A model generated the notes under the pieces. That model did not search any database. It saw only the letters and a program-made list of their open reading frames with translations, and was not told where the DNA came from. A program made the translations under genes and the position numbers. Shown one piece after another: positions 1 to 7,435 of a stretch of DNA of 21,794 nt. The number at the start of each line of letters is the position of its first letter. Within the stretch, counting starts at the first letter, position 1. This stretch comes from a virus, in IMG/VR virus record IMGVR_UViG_3300031951_019746, positions 1 through 21,794 of that record; one strand, written 5' to 3'.

Positions 1-929
1 GATACACCATCAGATGCGGATGGCAATACAGCATTAGCGCTATTGCAATTTACGCACTGTCTTGCTGGTCCAGAGTATACATCAGAGAATACTTTTTTAC
101 AATCTTTACAATGATATGTAAATAGTGCCCTATTTAGCATTCTATTTTCTTTTAGTAATTTTGGTATTTCCCAACACATATAGTCTGGATAACTAGTGTG
201 CAAGTATAGAAATATTTTCTTATTCGTTTTTCCAGAACTTTCATATGAGTCTATAACTTTTCTAACAGATTGTATTAATTCTGGTATCAGTTTTCTTTTT
301 TGATTTCTCATAACTGATCCAATAATAATACTATCATTTGGTATTAGTAAACTAGATCTACAAGCTTGCTGGTTTTTCATGCAAAAAATATCAGTGTCTA
401 CTCCTGGAGAAGTAGTATCTATATATTTGATTTTATTAGAAGTTTGCTGATTTATGATATCTCTTGCCCAATCAGAATATGTAAAAATAGCATCGGCAGT
501 TAAATATGTGGACATCCACAAGTCTTGTTGTGGAGCGGAGTCAATCGTTGGCATCACTGTCCAATTAAAATATTCCCTTAAAGGAGAAAATGCCTGATAC
601 TGATTCATCCAGTAATCTCTTATATCTATAACAACATCAGGTTTAAAATCTATTAAGACTTTTTCAAATCGCCATCGCCCAAAAGAATTATCCGTGGACG
701 ACATATACTGAGAAAACCTTGGGTCGTTTGGAGGTACTGCATTAGCATAATATCTCCAATTTATATTAGTATCTCTACTATCATTAATAGATCCATAGCA
801 AGCTAATTCAGCAATATATAATGAAGGATTATTATTTAATCTTTTAATGAGTTCTCTGTAATAACTGGCATATCCAGTTTTTAGAAAACTTGCTTCTCCA
901 CAGAATAGTACTTTTAATTTTTTAGACAT
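1..929 (-). CDS. GT4-like glycosyltransferase with inserted zinc ribbon (C-terminus cut by window edge)
   Basis: Open frame with an ATG at 927-929 running off the left edge; 309 residues are visible. The N-terminus (KVLFCGEASFLKTGY, about residues 6-20) reads as the first Rossmann strand and loop of a GT-B fold. GVDTDIF (about 176-182) and GSVMRNQKRK (about 204-213) match the linker and start of the second Rossmann domain in GT4-type enzymes. It probably transfers a nucleotide-activated sugar to phage DNA, a virion protein or a cell-surface glycan; the acceptor is unknown. Unusual: Cys274, Cys277, Cys292 and Cys295 form a CxxC-x14-CxxC zinc ribbon inside the second domain. The start lies 7 bases after a strong hairpin and has no Shine-Dalgarno site. 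Fold assignment is fairly sure; substrate is not. Confidence 0.85.
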   Translation of the reverse strand, partial: MSKKLKVLFCGEASFLKTGYASYYRELIKRLNNNPSLYIAELACYGSINDSRDTNINWRYYANAVPPNDPRFSQYMSSTDNSFGRWRFEKVLIDFKPDVVIDIRDYWMNQYQAFSPLREYFNWTVMPTIDSAPQQDLWMSTYLTADAIFTYSDWARDIINQQTSNKIKYIDTTSPGVDTDIFCMKNQQACRSSLLIPNDSIIIGSVMRNQKRKLIPELIQSVRKVIDSYESSGKTNKKIFLYLHTSYPDYMCWEIPKLLKENRMLNRALFTYHCKDCKKVFSDVYSGPARQCVNCNSANAVLPSASDGV

Positions 930-936
930 ATAAAAT

Positions 937-964
937 AGAAGGCTATGGTTTCCCATAGCCCTCT
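937..964 (-). terminator. Hairpin with GAAA tetraloop between ssb and the glycosyltransferase
   Basis: On the minus strand AGAGGGCTATGG, loop GAAA, CCATAGCCTTCT form a 12-pair stem with one G.U pair, followed by ATTTTAT. It lies between the ssb stop and the glycosyltransferase start. The position and following U-rich stretch suit an intrinsic terminator, but the U run is short and interrupted, so it could instead be an RNA stability or translation-control hairpin. Confidence 0.6.
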
Positions 965-996
965 TTAGTTGTGAATGATATTAAATTAGTCTAATA

Positions 997-1368
997 TCAA
1001 AATGCTACGGCTTCTTCTTCAACAGAATCCTGTCTCTTAGATAGCTTAGTAATTTTTGAAAAATTATTCACTCTAATTTTTAGTGTCGAGTGCTTTACGC
1101 CATCTTTTTCCCACGAATCATTCCTAAGCGATCCTTCTACCATCACAAGATCACCCTTCTTAAAAGAGTCTCCGATGATTTCCGCCCCAGTATCCCATGC
1201 CTCACAAGGAATAAATGAAGTAACTTTGTCCTTACTTCCATTTGCCTTGGTATATTCACGAGATGTTGCAACAGTAAAGTTAACAACTGAAGTCTGCTTG
1301 CCATTACTGCTAACAGTCCTTAGTTCTGGGTCACGAGCTAAATTTCCTCTAACAATTACAATATTCAT
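997..1368 (-). CDS. ssb: Single-stranded DNA-binding protein
   Basis: 123-residue SSB. The OB-fold pattern is clear from the N-terminus: MNIVIVRGNLARDPELR, then VVNFTVATSREY and the KGDLVMVEGSL strand. The protein ends in a short acidic tail, EEEAVAF, like the bacterial SSB tip that docks polymerase, primase and repair partners. It should coat ssDNA during phage replication and recombination. It is shorter than cellular SSBs (about 170-180 residues) because the disordered linker is nearly missing. The ATG has a strong site (AAGGAG, 6 bases away). It is the first gene after a near-consensus promoter at 1415-1442, so it can be transcribed independently of the replication operon upstream. Confidence 0.95.
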   Translation of the reverse strand: MNIVIVRGNLARDPELRTVSSNGKQTSVVNFTVATSREYTKANGSKDKVTSFIPCEAWDTGAEIIGDSFKKGDLVMVEGSLRNDSWEKDGVKHSTLKIRVNNFSKITKLSKRQDSVEEEAVAF

Positions 1369-1414
1369 ATCGGCTCCTTAAATTTAAAATACCAAAAATC
1401 CGAAATCCTAGCAT

Positions 1415-1442
1415 ATTATACGATTGTGTGGCGAGTAGTCAA
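1415..1442 (-). promoter_or_regulatory. Sigma70-type promoter for ssb
   Basis: Minus strand: -35 TTGACT (1442-1437), 16-base spacer, -10 TATAAT (1420-1415), 11 of 12 consensus bases. Expected start is near 1408, giving a leader of about 39 bases that contains the AAGGAG site of ssb. The -35 box contains the TGA stop codon of the upstream polymerase gene. The same arrangement occurs at 19200-19227. Confidence 0.8.
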
Positions 1443-3058
1443 GTCCTTGGAGTATAACATTTTTCTACGATTAGATCTGTTTTCTTTTGGGATTTAGACC
1501 CTTGAAAAATAAGAATGTTTCCTTCAAATAATTGATTTCTATATATAGTTAATTGATCAGTAAAGAAAATAACAGAGTCTATATATCCAGTGCTATCTTT
1601 GATACTGACAAATGCCATATCTAGACCTTTATTTTTTCCATTCTTTATTTTTATAATGTTGACTCCATCTATTTCACCAGCAATAATAATATTTTTCCTT
1701 GTCGTATCTTTAAATTCTTTACAGCTAGTATTAGTCATACTAATATCATATGAATCAACTTTAGAATATGTTATATTGATTCCAAGTAGTGATGTTTCAT
1801 TATCACATATCCATTCAATCTTGTCCTCTGTAGAATATGGAGGTCTAATCAATGAGTTAACTAAATTAGATATAATTTTTCTTCTTGGCTCTGTTAGTCT
1901 GGGTTTTTTAGATAAAATATTCAATAGCTGTGTTAAAGAAAATTCGTTATTATTAATTTGATCTATATATTCTATTTCTTTATTTGTTAACTGAGATATA
2001 ATCTCATATTCAAACAGCATTAAAGTTCTATCTTTCTTAATATAATCTAAAGCTCCAGAACAAATTAAAGATTTTGCAGCTGTGGAATTGATTTTCATTA
2101 ATATCTGAAATAATAGCTTAGTCCAGGATAATTCTTTAGATATTTGTGTCGAATAAAGTTCTACTATTTTCTTATATACAGAATCTCCTACTCCTTTGAT
2201 ATCTGTTAGACCAAAATATATATTCTTATTGATGATAAAATTTTTATTTAATAATCTAATATCTGGAACACAGATCGCTATATCCATATCTGTAGCATTT
2301 TTTACCAATTCTTTTATTTCTTGCTGAGGATCTATTTTATCCTTAGCATATTTTAAGTATGATGCAAAAAATACTTTTGGGAAATGAGCTTTACTATAAG
2401 CCGAAATATATGCATTAATAGCATAACTGACCGCATGAGACTTATTAAACGAATATCTTTGAGATTTTTCTATCCAACTAAATATCTGTTCTGCCTCATT
2501 ACTAGATACTATTTTATGGTTTACACAACCATCGATAAATCTGGTTTTTAGTTTGGCCATTTCTTCTGGCTTTTTCTTTCCAATGGCTTTTCTTAACATA
2601 TCCGCTTCTTGTAGATCAAAACCAGCTATCTTTTGGGCTATTTCCATGGCTTGCTCTTGATAAACCATTTCCCCATATGTGGTTGTTAATATAGGTTCTA
2701 AAGAAGGATGAAAGTAATCAACAGATTCTTGAGCATTCTTTTTGTCTATAAAATGATTGCTAACTGTTTTTCCGTCTCTAACAGCCTCCAGACATCCTGG
2801 CCTCATGATTGAAATCAGAGCGGCTAATTCTTCTATATTTGAAGGCTTTAATTTCTTAGACATAGACTGACCCAATCTCGACTCTAATTGGAAACAACCC
2901 TTGGTATTCCCATCAGATAAAAGATCCCAGGTTTTAGTGCAATCTATAGGAATATCCTCTATATTAGGAGAGAAGGATAAACTTGGCATAGATTCGTTAT
3001 TCTCAGATTTTTTTAATACTGGGAATTTACATCCACAACTAAACTGATAATATTCCAT
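1439..3058 (-). CDS. dnaE: DNA polymerase III alpha subunit, C-terminal half (fingers, beta-binding region, OB fold)
   Basis: 539 residues matching the DnaE region downstream of the palm. Seen: GCFQLES (about 54-60), the RPGCLEAV loop (86-93), TYGEMVYQEQAM (127-138), ADMLRKAIGKKKPEEM (152-167) and YSFNKSHAVSY (202-212), all fingers-domain hallmarks; a helix-hairpin-helix (GLTDIKGVGD, about 285-294); and a C-terminal OB fold (about 455-535). The palm and PHP parts are in a separate gene at 3928-5805, with two genes between. The first 40 residues, with a CGC at 8-10, precede recognisable DnaE sequence. It ends after the OB fold, so the tau-binding domain of cellular DnaE is missing. The start follows the exonuclease stop by a few bases with no clear ribosome site, suggesting translational coupling. 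Not a fragment pseudogene: the motifs are intact. Confidence 0.92.
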   Translation of the reverse strand: MEYYQFSCGCKFPVLKKSENNESMPSLSFSPNIEDIPIDCTKTWDLLSDGNTKGCFQLESRLGQSMSKKLKPSNIEELAALISIMRPGCLEAVRDGKTVSNHFIDKKNAQESVDYFHPSLEPILTTTYGEMVYQEQAMEIAQKIAGFDLQEADMLRKAIGKKKPEEMAKLKTRFIDGCVNHKIVSSNEAEQIFSWIEKSQRYSFNKSHAVSYAINAYISAYSKAHFPKVFFASYLKYAKDKIDPQQEIKELVKNATDMDIAICVPDIRLLNKNFIINKNIYFGLTDIKGVGDSVYKKIVELYSTQISKELSWTKLLFQILMKINSTAAKSLICSGALDYIKKDRTLMLFEYEIISQLTNKEIEYIDQINNNEFSLTQLLNILSKKPRLTEPRRKIISNLVNSLIRPPYSTEDKIEWICDNETSLLGINITYSKVDSYDISMTNTSCKEFKDTTRKNIIIAGEIDGVNIIKIKNGKNKGLDMAFVSIKDSTGYIDSVIFFTDQLTIYRNQLFEGNILIFQGSKSQKKTDLIVEKCYTPRT

Positions 3059-3063
3059 TTGAT

Positions 3064-3753
3064 TTATTTGAAAGAACCTTGAAACTTAATTTTCCCAAAC
3101 ATATTCCTATGCAATCTTAAAAAGCGAATTAAGATTTCTGCACAATCTTTTACATCCTTTAAAGCATCGTGGGCACCATCTTTTGATATTCCTAGATATT
3201 CTCTTAGATTATCTAACGAGTAGCTTTTAAGATCATTTGATCCCTCGAACCAATAAAAAATAAGGTTCATTATATCTATAACATCTCTTGGATAGAATAA
3301 TGAAGAAACTCCTTCTTTATTAACGTTTTTATATTTTTTGCTTAACCTATCTACTATCTTCATATCAAATCTATTGATATTGTAGCCAGCAGCTATAGGA
3401 GCAGTAAAACATGATTTCCTATCAGATCTTAAATGATACATTTCTAGATAAGAAACAAACATTTTCCAGCTAGTATCCTGATCAGGATATTCATGCCAGG
3501 ATTTCAGAATATCTTCTTTAGTCGAACCCCTAACCTTAGCATGAAAATCCAAAATATCACTATCCTCATAGGCATAGTTTTTGTCTTTTTCTAATGCTAG
3601 AGGTTTAATACTGATATTGAATTCAGAATCAGATACAATTTCTAATTTTACTGGATCTATAATTACTGCTGCTAATTGCACTGGACTACATACATTTGGA
3701 TCCTTACCGTCTGTTTCAAAATCGAAAACACAAATTTTTTGATTGTTAGCCAT
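3064..3753 (-). CDS. DnaQ-like 3'-5' exonuclease (proofreading subunit candidate)
   Basis: 229 residues with the DEDDh exonuclease set: VFDFETDG gives Asp11 and Glu13, YNINRFD gives Asp130, and HDALKDVKD gives His195 and Asp200. This is the fold of Pol III epsilon and of phage proofreading exonucleases. It removes mispaired 3' nucleotides and, from its position between the two dnaE halves, probably works with that polymerase. The ATG overlaps the stop of the 61-residue gene by 8 bases, with AAAGG just upstream. No clamp-binding motif was identified with confidence. RNase T/Orn-type activity cannot be excluded from sequence alone. Confidence 0.88.
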   Translation of the reverse strand: MANNQKICVFDFETDGKDPNVCSPVQLAAVIIDPVKLEIVSDSEFNISIKPLALEKDKNYAYEDSDILDFHAKVRGSTKEDILKSWHEYPDQDTSWKMFVSYLEMYHLRSDRKSCFTAPIAAGYNINRFDMKIVDRLSKKYKNVNKEGVSSLFYPRDVIDIMNLIFYWFEGSNDLKSYSLDNLREYLGISKDGAHDALKDVKDCAEILIRFLRLHRNMFGKIKFQGSFK

Positions 3754-3931
3754 TTACCTTTACTACTGTTCCTGGTGCGAGATATGTTTTATTATTTGAG
3801 TTAGCATCTTCTTCTGCATTATATACTTTGCAGCAACTAACTCTTACGTCTGCGATCCTACGATATACTAGGGGAGAGCCCGAGATTGTGAACTTTTCAT
3901 CAACTGCTACCTCTGAAAATAACTTATTCAT
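3746..3931 (-). CDS. Small conserved-looking protein between the DnaE halves
   Basis: 61 residues, function not recognised. The opening LFSEVAVDEKFTISG followed by VYRRIADV resembles the small phage proteins of the type 'F-x-x-L-x-x-G-x-x-F ... Y-x-K-I', which look like single beta-barrel domains; this is a loose resemblance. It has adjacent cysteines (CC, about 33-34). The ATG has a strong GGAGG site, and its ATGA overlaps the stop of the N-terminal polymerase gene; its own stop overlaps the exonuclease start. Wedged in the polymerase operon, it could be a polymerase accessory factor, but that is only inferred from position. Confidence 0.72.
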   Translation of the reverse strand: MNKLFSEVAVDEKFTISGSPLVYRRIADVRVSCCKVYNAEEDANSNNKTYLAPGTVVKVNG

Positions 3932-5805
3932 ATAGTACCTCCATTTTGTAATAAGTCACTAACTGTCATTACCTTATCTAACATTGCTACACCGAGTATA
4001 TCAAATTTTATAATACCTAAAGACTCTAAGTCTTGCATTTCCATGCCAGCAATTTGTTGTTTATTTTTGCTGTCATATACCATAGGACATATGTCTCCAA
4101 GTTTATTATTTGATATAACAATTCCGGCCGCATGTTTCGATTGATTAACTTTAGTCCCCTCTAATCTTATGGCTTGTTCAAACCTCTTAGCTAGAGGACC
4201 AACTAAAGTTCCATTCTCTATATAACACCAATTTTTCAATTTGTCAACATTATTTTCTAATGCCCACTGTATAATAGATGCTTCTCCGAATTCTTCTTTC
4301 ATTTCTTGTAATTCGTCAGCAATCTTAGCTTCATCAGGTATAAATTGTGTTATATTATTCATTTCATCAAACGAAACATCTCCGTATACTCTTAGCACAT
4401 CTTTAAGAGCACCCCTACCCTTTAGAGTATTAAATGTTATCATTTGAGAAACATTTTCATCTCCATATCTATCTTTGATATAGTTAATAACATTCTCTCT
4501 CTTATTGATTGGCACATCGACATCAATATCTGGCATGGAAATTCTATCTTGAGTATTTCTTCCGGAATTATAAAATCTTTCAAAGATTAGATTATATTTT
4601 ATTGGATCAATAGAGGTTATTCCGATTAAATATGATACTAAACATCCAGCAGCAGAACCTCTTCCTGGTCCAGGTAGCCAGTTATTATCTCTCACATATT
4701 TCACTATATCTGAGACAATCAAAAAATAACTAGAAAGACCAGCACCTTGCAATATAGATAACTCATATTTTATTCTATCAACATAAACTTGCTCAATATC
4801 TTTTGAGATATTGTTTGCTATTTTTTCTTTCCATCCTTGTCTACACAAATGTCTGAGATATTCATCTGGGTTTTCTCCGTTTTCGCATTCAAAAGGAGGA
4901 AGCATCGGCTTATGGGTAATATCATAGTCTTCACACATACTATCTACTAGATTAGTATTATCTATCTCTTGATCAGTATGAATTTCTCTTATTTCTTCCG
5001 GAGATAATATATGATAATTATCCGATAGAAAAAATGTTGACATAGGAACTTGTTGTCCTGATACTATCTTTTTATTTATTTCTGAAAATGTAGTTTTAAG
5101 ATTATTACACAATAATATTCTTTGATCTATTGAGTCGTCTTTTTCTGCATAGTGAGCATCCGGAGTACAGATTGTTTTAACTTTGGTTAAATTGGCTAAT
5201 TCGTTTATACAATCAGACAATATCTTTTGAGCAGGATTATTCTCTTTATCCATTAGCTGGATTTCTAAAAAGAAATTATCTTTACCAAAAACATTTTTGA
5301 GTTGTTCTATTTTTGCTGTGCCTATATTTTTCCAATCCGGGATAATTTGATTATTGACAAAAATATGGTTTGCCAAATACGAACCTAAATGGCCGCAAAA
5401 TCCTATTAAGTTATTGTCTACTAACTCAGATAACGAAGACATATTAAGTCTTGGCTTATGATAAAAATGATCAGACCTATTGGACTCTGATATGATTTTT
5501 ATTAACTTTTTCCAACCTTGTAAATTCTTAGCAAGAACCAGAAAATGATGTAATTCTGAATTTTCTTTTGTTTTGATTGTTGGACTATCGTCACAAATAT
5601 AAAGCTCACAACCTAATATTGGCTTAATGCCAGACTTTTTCATCACTGAATGAAACTGTACGGCACCAGATATGTTTCCGTGATCAGTTAAGGCGCAAGA
5701 AGATACTCCGATTTTTGAACATCTATCCGCTATTTGTTTTGGCTTACTTAATCCGTCAAGTAAACTATAATGAGAATGTACATGCAGTGGTATATATTTC
5801 TTCAT
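3928..5805 (-). CDS. dnaE: DNA polymerase III alpha subunit, N-terminal half (PHP, palm, thumb)
   Basis: 625 residues covering the first half of a bacterial-type replicative polymerase. The PHP domain (about 1-260) has HVHSHYSLLDG (His8, His10, Asp17), DHGN (Asp41, His42), GCE (Glu67), CGH (137-139) and PDAHY (Asp216, His218); the metal-binding set looks complete, unlike the degenerate E. coli PHP. The palm has GPGRGSAAG (379-387), PDIDVD with catalytic Asp426 and Asp428, HAAG (558-561), and KFDILG with the third catalytic Asp602. It stops about 23 residues later, just where the fingers domain would begin; the rest is encoded at 1439-3058. There is no intein-like sequence at its end. ATGA overlap with the upstream nuclease gene and AGGAAG site support the start. 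Confidence 0.94.
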   Translation of the reverse strand: MKKYIPLHVHSHYSLLDGLSKPKQIADRCSKIGVSSCALTDHGNISGAVQFHSVMKKSGIKPILGCELYICDDSPTIKTKENSELHHFLVLAKNLQGWKKLIKIISESNRSDHFYHKPRLNMSSLSELVDNNLIGFCGHLGSYLANHIFVNNQIIPDWKNIGTAKIEQLKNVFGKDNFFLEIQLMDKENNPAQKILSDCINELANLTKVKTICTPDAHYAEKDDSIDQRILLCNNLKTTFSEINKKIVSGQQVPMSTFFLSDNYHILSPEEIREIHTDQEIDNTNLVDSMCEDYDITHKPMLPPFECENGENPDEYLRHLCRQGWKEKIANNISKDIEQVYVDRIKYELSILQGAGLSSYFLIVSDIVKYVRDNNWLPGPGRGSAAGCLVSYLIGITSIDPIKYNLIFERFYNSGRNTQDRISMPDIDVDVPINKRENVINYIKDRYGDENVSQMITFNTLKGRGALKDVLRVYGDVSFDEMNNITQFIPDEAKIADELQEMKEEFGEASIIQWALENNVDKLKNWCYIENGTLVGPLAKRFEQAIRLEGTKVNQSKHAAGIVISNNKLGDICPMVYDSKNKQQIAGMEMQDLESLGIIKFDILGVAMLDKVMTVSDLLQNGGTI

Positions 5806-6800
5806 TCTACGCTTCCTGGTGCTTTGTACTTACCTACAGTATAGCCAGGAACCGTGTATTCGTCAACTACGGAATTTAATCCCTTTAGCTCTATATCGTG
5901 TCTAACTTGCTCACACTTGGTCATATTATTATCTATAGAACATAGCTGGTTTTCTCTATACTCTTTGATTGATGACACATGAGTATTTTCAAATGTGCTT
6001 TTGCCAAAATGACACAATTTACTACACATCCAAGTTTTATTTAGTCTGGGTTTTTTAGTTTTCTTTATTATCTCAAACTTATTTTTTAGCATTTCTTCTG
6101 TTGCTGGTAAATCTTTTTTATCAAATGATATACTAAATGGTCCTCCATCATTAATGAAAAATATAGTAACCATTATATGTTCAATATCTGGATATAATTT
6201 TTGTACAGCATAGTGGTATATTCTTAATTGTGGATCATTCTCTAGTTTTTCTTGTGTTTTCTCTTGTCCTGTAGCCCAATCTAATCTTTTACCTGTTTTC
6301 CAATCTACTATTTCTAATGTTTTGTCATCTACTCTGGTTATTAGATCTATAGTGCCTTTGATGGCAAGATTTCCTTCTATAATCCCGTCTTTTGTATCAT
6401 ATTTATATGCTGCCCATGGCTTATCTATTACAATATCAAAATGTTGTTCTGGACAGACAATATCTTTGTTTCTTGGGTCAAACATACCACCAGCATAATG
6501 AATAGCTTTATATGTCCAATTGTAGCAATCCTTGTAGTCTTTATCTGACCATTTATGGTGAGAAAATTTAGAGGTATAATATTTATAGACTTGTTCTATT
6601 ATATGATCTAAATTATATGTTGATGTTGATATTTCTCCTAATATATCATCTTCAATAGTTTTATTAGAATTCTGTTGTCCTTGTTTGATACAGGCTAGGA
6701 TCTCCAGAGCCTTATGGACTATAGTTCCTTTATCTGCTTTTTGATTACTCGGTCCTCTCCATCCTAATACATATTCAAAGAAATATTGTTGCTCACACAT
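5802..6800 (-). CDS. PD-(D/E)XK nuclease, RecB/Cas4-like
   Basis: 332 residues from the first ATG. Core motifs: KGTIVHKALE (His29), GTID (Asp152), EIVDWKTG (Asp166, Lys168) and QLRIYHYA (Gln191, Tyr195), the RecB-family PD-(D/E)XK set. Cysteines at residue 2 and at 259, 263, 287 and 296 could ligate an iron-sulfur cluster as in Cas4 and AddB, but spacing is not canonical. Likely a DNA end-processing nuclease for phage recombination or replication. The frame stays open upstream of the ATG and encodes YFRSSSYNTHS, which fits the conserved start of this family, so the true start is probably a non-ATG codon near 6839-6845 with AAAGGA upstream. Its stop overlaps the polymerase start (ATGA). Confidence 0.88.
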   Translation of the reverse strand: MCEQQYFFEYVLGWRGPSNQKADKGTIVHKALEILACIKQGQQNSNKTIEDDILGEISTSTYNLDHIIEQVYKYYTSKFSHHKWSDKDYKDCYNWTYKAIHYAGGMFDPRNKDIVCPEQHFDIVIDKPWAAYKYDTKDGIIEGNLAIKGTIDLITRVDDKTLEIVDWKTGKRLDWATGQEKTQEKLENDPQLRIYHYAVQKLYPDIEHIMVTIFFINDGGPFSISFDKKDLPATEEMLKNKFEIIKKTKKPRLNKTWMCSKLCHFGKSTFENTHVSSIKEYRENQLCSIDNNMTKCEQVRHDIELKGLNSVVDEYTVPGYTVGKYKAPGSVE

Positions 6801-6838
6801 AGAGTGAGTATTATAAGATGAACTTCTAAAATAGGTAA

Positions 6839-7435
6839 TTATAATGGTAATATTCCTTTTTCTTTGAGAAAACTATCTAAGGTTTTATTTTGCTCTGTAA
6901 TAGACAAACAGTGATTGCTAATAATCAAATCAAAATTTGATTGATCGTAATTGTCTGTATCCAAGGCAGTCTCGCTAGAATGATCAGAATGGTAAGGATC
7001 TCTAGTCAATTTAATCACTATTCCTCCAGCATTGCGAACCACATCAACTTCATTAGGGAATCTGCAATCTGCAATAATGGCTATATTGGGATTTTCTCTT
7101 TTAATTTTATTAATTGTAGCACTTGCCCAGACATCATTCTTCATTTTTCTAAAAATATCAGTACCAACAAATTGCATAACTTCTCTTGCTGTAAGATTAT
7201 GGTCTTCCCAAACAATATCGGTTTTCATATTTTTTTGAGTATCATCACCATAGCATTGTTCATAAGATAATCCTAAAATATTAATACAAATTTCTTGCTT
7301 AAGAGGATCTGCAAAATTATATATCTTTACAGAACCAGTAGGATTATTTTGTATAAAAAGATTCTCTATAAATTGGGAGCAGGTTGTTTTCCCCGATTGT
7401 TTACGACCAGCAAATGCTATAATTTTAGGATTCAT
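6839..7435 (-). CDS. Deoxynucleoside monophosphate kinase (T4 gp1-like)
   Basis: 198 residues with a P-loop, AGRKQSGKTT (about 9-18), then ADPLK (43-47), TAREVMQFVGTDIFR (about 82-96) and IADCRFPNEVDVVRNAGG (about 120-137). This order is typical of phage dNMP kinases related to T4 gene 1, which phosphorylate dNMPs to dNDPs. It supplies substrate to the ribonucleotide reductase and deaminase pathway encoded upstream. ATGA overlap with the primase stop. I am sure of the family; which of the dNMPs it accepts cannot be read from sequence. Confidence 0.88.
   Translation of the reverse strand: MNPKIIAFAGRKQSGKTTCSQFIENLFIQNNPTGSVKIYNFADPLKQEICINILGLSYEQCYGDDTQKNMKTDIVWEDHNLTAREVMQFVGTDIFRKMKNDVWASATINKIKRENPNIAIIADCRFPNEVDVVRNAGGIVIKLTRDPYHSDHSSETALDTDNYDQSNFDLIISNHCLSITEQNKTLDSFLKEKGILPL

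Noticed and set aside
3928-4000. Split intein as the cause of the divided DnaE
   Set aside because: Neither the end of the N-half nor the start of the C-half has intein blocks, the N-half ends in ordinary DnaE-like sequence, and the known cyanobacterial split position is intact inside the C-half.
4219-4247. TTGACA-N17-TATATA on the minus strand inside the N-terminal polymerase gene
   Set aside because: It is in an AT-rich coding stretch in the middle of a domain, with no gene start nearby, so chance is the simpler reading.
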